Below are positions 61,182 to 64,000 of a stretch of 64,000 nt of DNA, in pieces (positions within the stretch are counted from its first letter, which is position 1; each line of letters begins with the position of its first letter). The stretch is from positions 806,001 to 870,000 of the forward strand of contig OY782858.1 in NCBI GenBank assembly GCA_963678465.1. The letters run 5' to 3'. The translations under genes and the position numbers were made by a program. Below the pieces are notes generated by a model. The model worked only from the letters and a program-made list of their open reading frames with translations. It did no database searches and was not told the origin of the DNA. The DNA comes from Paludibacter sp963678465 (GTDB lineage: Bacteria > Bacteroidota > Bacteroidia > Bacteroidales > Paludibacteraceae).

Positions 61182-61203
61182 AAGAAATAATTATACAGAA
61201 CAG

Positions 61204-61239
61204 AAAAGGTTTCGGGAATTTTTTCCCGAAACCTTTTTT
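61204..61239. terminator. Intrinsic terminator after dapA, bidirectional
   Basis: Perfect stem aaaaggtttcgggaa with loop tttt, flanked by a T-run. It serves the converging dapA and oxidoreductase operons. Confidence 0.92.
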
Positions 61240-61278
61240 GTTTTCAAAAACGAAGCTGTCTTAGAAGAGTTTTTTTTG

Positions 61279-61394
61279 AACGCAAATTACGCAAATTTTC
61301 ACAAATTTCATTGTTTTACAAATTGATAATTTATTGAAGTATAATCATTTGTATTTTGTGAAAATTTGCGTATCATTTGCGTAATTTGCGTTCT
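61279..61394. repeat. GCAAATT-type inverted repeat without a gene
   Basis: gaacgcaaattacgcaaatt and, in reverse, aatttgcgtaatttgcgttc form a long imperfect inverted repeat with an AT-rich centre. Further short repeats tgttttcaaaaacgaagc at 61240 and 61420 flank it directly. The text resembles the flanks of the GxxExxY gene at 42 kb, but no gene lies inside. Confidence 0.7.
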
Positions 61395-61450
61395 TCTTTG
61401 TTTTGAAACAGCCTTTCTTGTTTTCAAAAACGAAGCATCTAATCGATTGA

Positions 61451-61999
61451 TCAGATCTCTACTTTTTTAATTAGTTCCATTCCTGTTGCTATCGCCTTTT
61501 CGTTCATAGCAAGTAAATGGTGGTGACGTTCGGGCAAAGATTTTTTAAGACCTTTCAGCACATTTTCGACCAAAACGATAGGGCGAACTTTAAGCAGGCC
61601 TCCCAGAATGATCATATTCATTGTTTTAGATGCATTGTTAGCATAAGCATACTCGGTAGCATCAATCCGATAAACATTTATATCGGTACGTGTGGGGAAT
61701 TTATGAAAACCGTTTCCATCGAAAATAAGCGTACCTCCGGGTTTTACCCTGCTTTCGAATCTTTCGAGCGAAGGTTGATTCAAAACGATAGCCGTATCAT
61801 AACTGTTCAATACCGGCGAACTGATACGCTCGTCGCTCAGTATCACTGTAACATTTGCAGTTCCACCACGTTGCTCTGGTCCATACGAAGGCATCCAGCT
61901 CACTTCTTGTCCCTGCATCAACCCTGAATAGGCTAAAATTTTACCCATGGAGAGAACTCCTTGTCCACCAAATCCGGCAATAATTATTTCTTCTTTCAT
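61451..61999 (-). CDS. 2-oxoacid:ferredoxin oxidoreductase gamma subunit
   Basis: This 182-residue subunit has the Rossmann-like start EIIIAGFGGQGVLSMGKIL (GFGGQG, 9-14). SWMPSYGPEQRGGTANVTV is the typical partner interface of the gamma subunit. With the alpha (VorB) and TPP subunits upstream on the same strand it completes a CoA- and ferredoxin-dependent 2-oxoacid oxidoreductase. It is the last gene of the operon. Confidence 0.92.
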   Translation of the reverse strand: MKEEIIIAGFGGQGVLSMGKILAYSGLMQGQEVSWMPSYGPEQRGGTANVTVILSDERISSPVLNSYDTAIVLNQPSLERFESRVKPGGTLIFDGNGFHKFPTRTDINVYRIDATEYAYANNASKTMNMIILGGLLKVRPIVLVENVLKGLKKSLPERHHHLLAMNEKAIATGMELIKKVEI

Positions 62000-62013
62000 T
62001 GTTGTGTGTGTTT

Positions 62014-62775
62014 TTAAATGTTTTTCAAATCGCCCATTGGATATGCAGGGAACATGTTTTCAACCATCCATTTGTTTGACTCTACAGGATTCAGTTTCCA
62101 ACCCGAGCTACAGGTGGATACTATTTCGATCACCGATGTACCTTTGTTCTGCATCGAGTTTTCAAAACCTTTTTGAATTGCTTTTTTGCATTTACGTACT
62201 GAAGCTACTGTATGGACACTCTGGCGGGTGACATAACAGGTACCTTCAAGCTGTGCAAGTAAATTGGTGATGTTAAGCGGATATCCGTTGCGTGGAATAT
62301 CGCGACCTGCAGGAGATGTCGATGATTTCATTCCTTCGAGCGTTGTTGGCGCCATTTGTCCACCGGTCATGCCATAAATTCCATTGTTGATAAAAATGAT
62401 TGTTATATTTTCACCTCTGTTGGCTGCATGAATTGTTTCGGCTGTACCAATGGCCGCCAAATCGCCATCGCCCTGGTAAGTAAATACATAACGGTCGGGT
62501 AGGAGGCGTTTCACTGCCGTGGCCAAAGCAGGTGCTCGTCCGTGAGCTGCTTGTTGCCAGTCTATATCAAGGTATTGGTATGCAAAAACAGCACATCCTA
62601 CAGGAGCAATACCTATGGTTTTGTCCTGGATGTCCATTTCTTCAATTATTTCTCCAATTATTTTATGTACCACGCCATGGCTACAGCCCGGGCAATAATG
62701 CATTGGGGCATCATTCATCACTTTGGTTTTTTGCATTACCAAATTGGCAGGATTGATGATATCAGTTATATTCAT
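62014..62775 (-). CDS. 2-oxoacid:ferredoxin oxidoreductase, TPP-binding beta subunit
   Basis: This 253-residue subunit binds thiamine pyrophosphate and probably an iron-sulfur cluster: APMHYCPGCSHGVVH (Cys28, Cys31), TYQGDGDLAAIGTAE (GDGD at the pyrophosphate) and FINNGIYGMTGGQMAPTT. It catalyses oxidative decarboxylation with the alpha and gamma subunits. The stop and the gamma start are 14 bases apart. Confidence 0.93.
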   Translation of the reverse strand: MNITDIINPANLVMQKTKVMNDAPMHYCPGCSHGVVHKIIGEIIEEMDIQDKTIGIAPVGCAVFAYQYLDIDWQQAAHGRAPALATAVKRLLPDRYVFTYQGDGDLAAIGTAETIHAANRGENITIIFINNGIYGMTGGQMAPTTLEGMKSSTSPAGRDIPRNGYPLNITNLLAQLEGTCYVTRQSVHTVASVRKCKKAIQKGFENSMQNKGTSVIEIVSTCSSGWKLNPVESNKWMVENMFPAYPMGDLKNI

Positions 62776-62827
62776 AATTTTATTTTTTGTCTGCGATTAT
62801 TATTAAAAAAAAACAAATGTCGTCGAT

Positions 62828-63931
62828 TTACTTTACAAGCTTGCTTTCTAATGCATCAACCACTTCTTCGGGCGAAGGAACTATACCTCCCATGCGGCCA
62901 TAAAACTCTACCGGAACTTTACCATTCACAGCTAAACGTACATCTTCAACCATTTGTCCGGCACTCATTTCAACCGAAAGCATTCCCTTTACTTTTTCGG
63001 CATACTTTTTAAGGGCTTCGGTAGGGAAAGGATAAAGGGTGATAGGACGAAGCATACCTGCTTTTATTCCTTTTTGTCGGGCAATTTCAACTGCCTTTTG
63101 GCAAATACGGGCACTGATACCGAATGCAACTATTATGTAGTCAGCATCTTCGCAATCAAATTCTTCAAACAATACTTCCTTTTTTTCTATTTCGCGATAG
63201 CGCGATTGAAGTAAAAGGTTCAGTTCTTCCATGTCCGAAGCTTGCAGACGCAATGAATTTATGACGTTTGGTTTTCGATCCTTGGTTTTTCCTAAAGTGG
63301 CCCAGGGAGTGTTTTGCCGGATTTCATCTTCGGTCCAACGGGGAGTGTAAGGAGGTAACACCACTTTTTCCATCATTTGTCCAATAATACCATCTGCCAA
63401 AATCATTACAGGTGTGCGATATTTAAATGCATAGTCGAAAGCCATAACAGTATGATCGGCCATTTCCTGAACAGAAGCAGGAGCAAGGGTAATCAATTTG
63501 TAATCGCCATGTCCTCCGCCTTTTACTGTTTGAAAATAGTCGGCCTGACTTGGCTGAATAGTTCCCAGGCCGGGACCTCCTCGCATTACATTCACAATAA
63601 CACAGGGTAACTCGGCGCCTACCATGTACGAAATGCCTTCCTGCATAAGACTTACACCCGGACTCGATGAGGATGTCATTGATTTTTTACCACAACCGGC
63701 AGCTCCATACACCATGTTGATGGATGCTGTTTCGCTTTCGGCTTGTAGCACTACCATTCCGGTGGTGTTCCAGGGTTCAAGTTCCATAAGCGTTTCCATT
63801 ATTTCGGACTGTGGTGTAATTGGGTATCCAAAATAGCCATCGCATCCACAACGGATAGCAGCGTGAGCAATTGCTTCATTGCCTTTCATCAACTTTACTT
63901 CCTCTGTATTTTGTTTTTTGTCTGTATTCAT
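62828..63931 (-). CDS. vorB: 3-methyl-2-oxobutanoate:ferredoxin oxidoreductase alpha subunit (VorB)
   Basis: This 367-residue subunit has the VorB-type N-terminus LMKGNEAIAHAAIRCGCDGYFGYPITPQSEIMETLM, the substrate/TPP partner region MTSSSSPGVSLMQEGISYMVGAELP, and a C-terminal domain FGISARICQKAVEIARQKGIKAGMLRPITLYPFP. It oxidises branched-chain (or related) 2-oxoacids to acyl-CoA with reduction of ferredoxin. A small ferredoxin subunit usually lies upstream in this operon; the window ends 69 bases beyond this gene, so it cannot be seen. The enzyme type implies an anaerobic lifestyle. Confidence 0.92.
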   Translation of the reverse strand: MNTDKKQNTEEVKLMKGNEAIAHAAIRCGCDGYFGYPITPQSEIMETLMELEPWNTTGMVVLQAESETASINMVYGAAGCGKKSMTSSSSPGVSLMQEGISYMVGAELPCVIVNVMRGGPGLGTIQPSQADYFQTVKGGGHGDYKLITLAPASVQEMADHTVMAFDYAFKYRTPVMILADGIIGQMMEKVVLPPYTPRWTEDEIRQNTPWATLGKTKDRKPNVINSLRLQASDMEELNLLLQSRYREIEKKEVLFEEFDCEDADYIIVAFGISARICQKAVEIARQKGIKAGMLRPITLYPFPTEALKKYAEKVKGMLSVEMSAGQMVEDVRLAVNGKVPVEFYGRMGGIVPSPEEVVDALESKLVK

Positions 63932-64000
63932 TTTTAAAAGTTGTTTTTAGTAAATTGATTTTTAATTCAATAAGGATTATTGAACTTTAACTTTATACAC

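Overview
The window looks like a chromosomal stretch of a Bacteroidota genome, most likely an anaerobic member of the Bacteroidales. The evidence is: several candidate promoters with the Bacteroidota -7 box TAnnTTTG (for example 55263, 30135, 57540, 60262); TonB-dependent receptors with carboxypeptidase-regulatory N-terminal domains; FISUMP, RDD and DUF3667 proteins; and a ferredoxin-type 2-oxoacid oxidoreductase (VorB-like). Genus and species cannot be fixed from the sequence alone. No rRNA, tRNA or CRISPR array was seen.

Layout. 1-8.8 kb: an isochorismatase-fold hydrolase, a large secreted GH2 beta-galactosidase lying between two related copies of a ~200 bp repeat, then two identical 1540 bp insertion sequences that entered the two arms of one palindrome. 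8.8-20.2 kb: small accessory genes (FISUMP lipoprotein, DUF3667, an RDD gene with a nonsense codon, a RibD/DHFR-like reductase), a DUF2130 coiled-coil protein, a CPBP protease, an Oar-like TonB receptor and a glycerophosphodiesterase. 20.7-29.7 kb: hemolysin III, RecX, and an export block (LolA-like protein, two FtsX-type permeases, ATPase, beta-barrel), with the ATPase gene enclosed by 220 bp inverted repeats. 30-34 kb: a cassette-like run of unrelated small genes (TIR protein, two exported unknowns, DUF998-like), each followed by a recurring stem-loop element. 34.2-40.6 kb: nudC, a large beta-barrel receptor, a repeat-rich spacer and a GH25 lysozyme. 41.2-53.5 kb: an O-antigen/surface polysaccharide locus (Wzm/Wzt exporter, methyltransferase, seven glycosyltransferases, two acyltransferases), AT-rich and mosaic, with a GxxExxY gene between the exporter genes. 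53.5-57.3 kb: a Fn3 protein, a LuxR-type regulator, and a Y1 (RAYT-like) transposase surrounded by REP hairpins. 57.5-64 kb: housekeeping genes ligA, DUF6913-like, dapA, and vorB with its partner subunits on the minus strand.

The most striking property is the density and variety of intergenic repeats: stem-loop cassette borders, several palindrome families, simple phrase-like repeats, 84 bp and 134 bp tandem arrays, and long inverted repeats. Some have entered coding regions in frame, in a porin signal peptide and in a glycosyltransferase. The strongest candidates for undescribed biology are the palindrome-targeting IS with apparent -1 frameshifting, the stem-loop cassette array, the GxxExxY gene inside its own inverted repeats, and the REP/RAYT neighbourhood.
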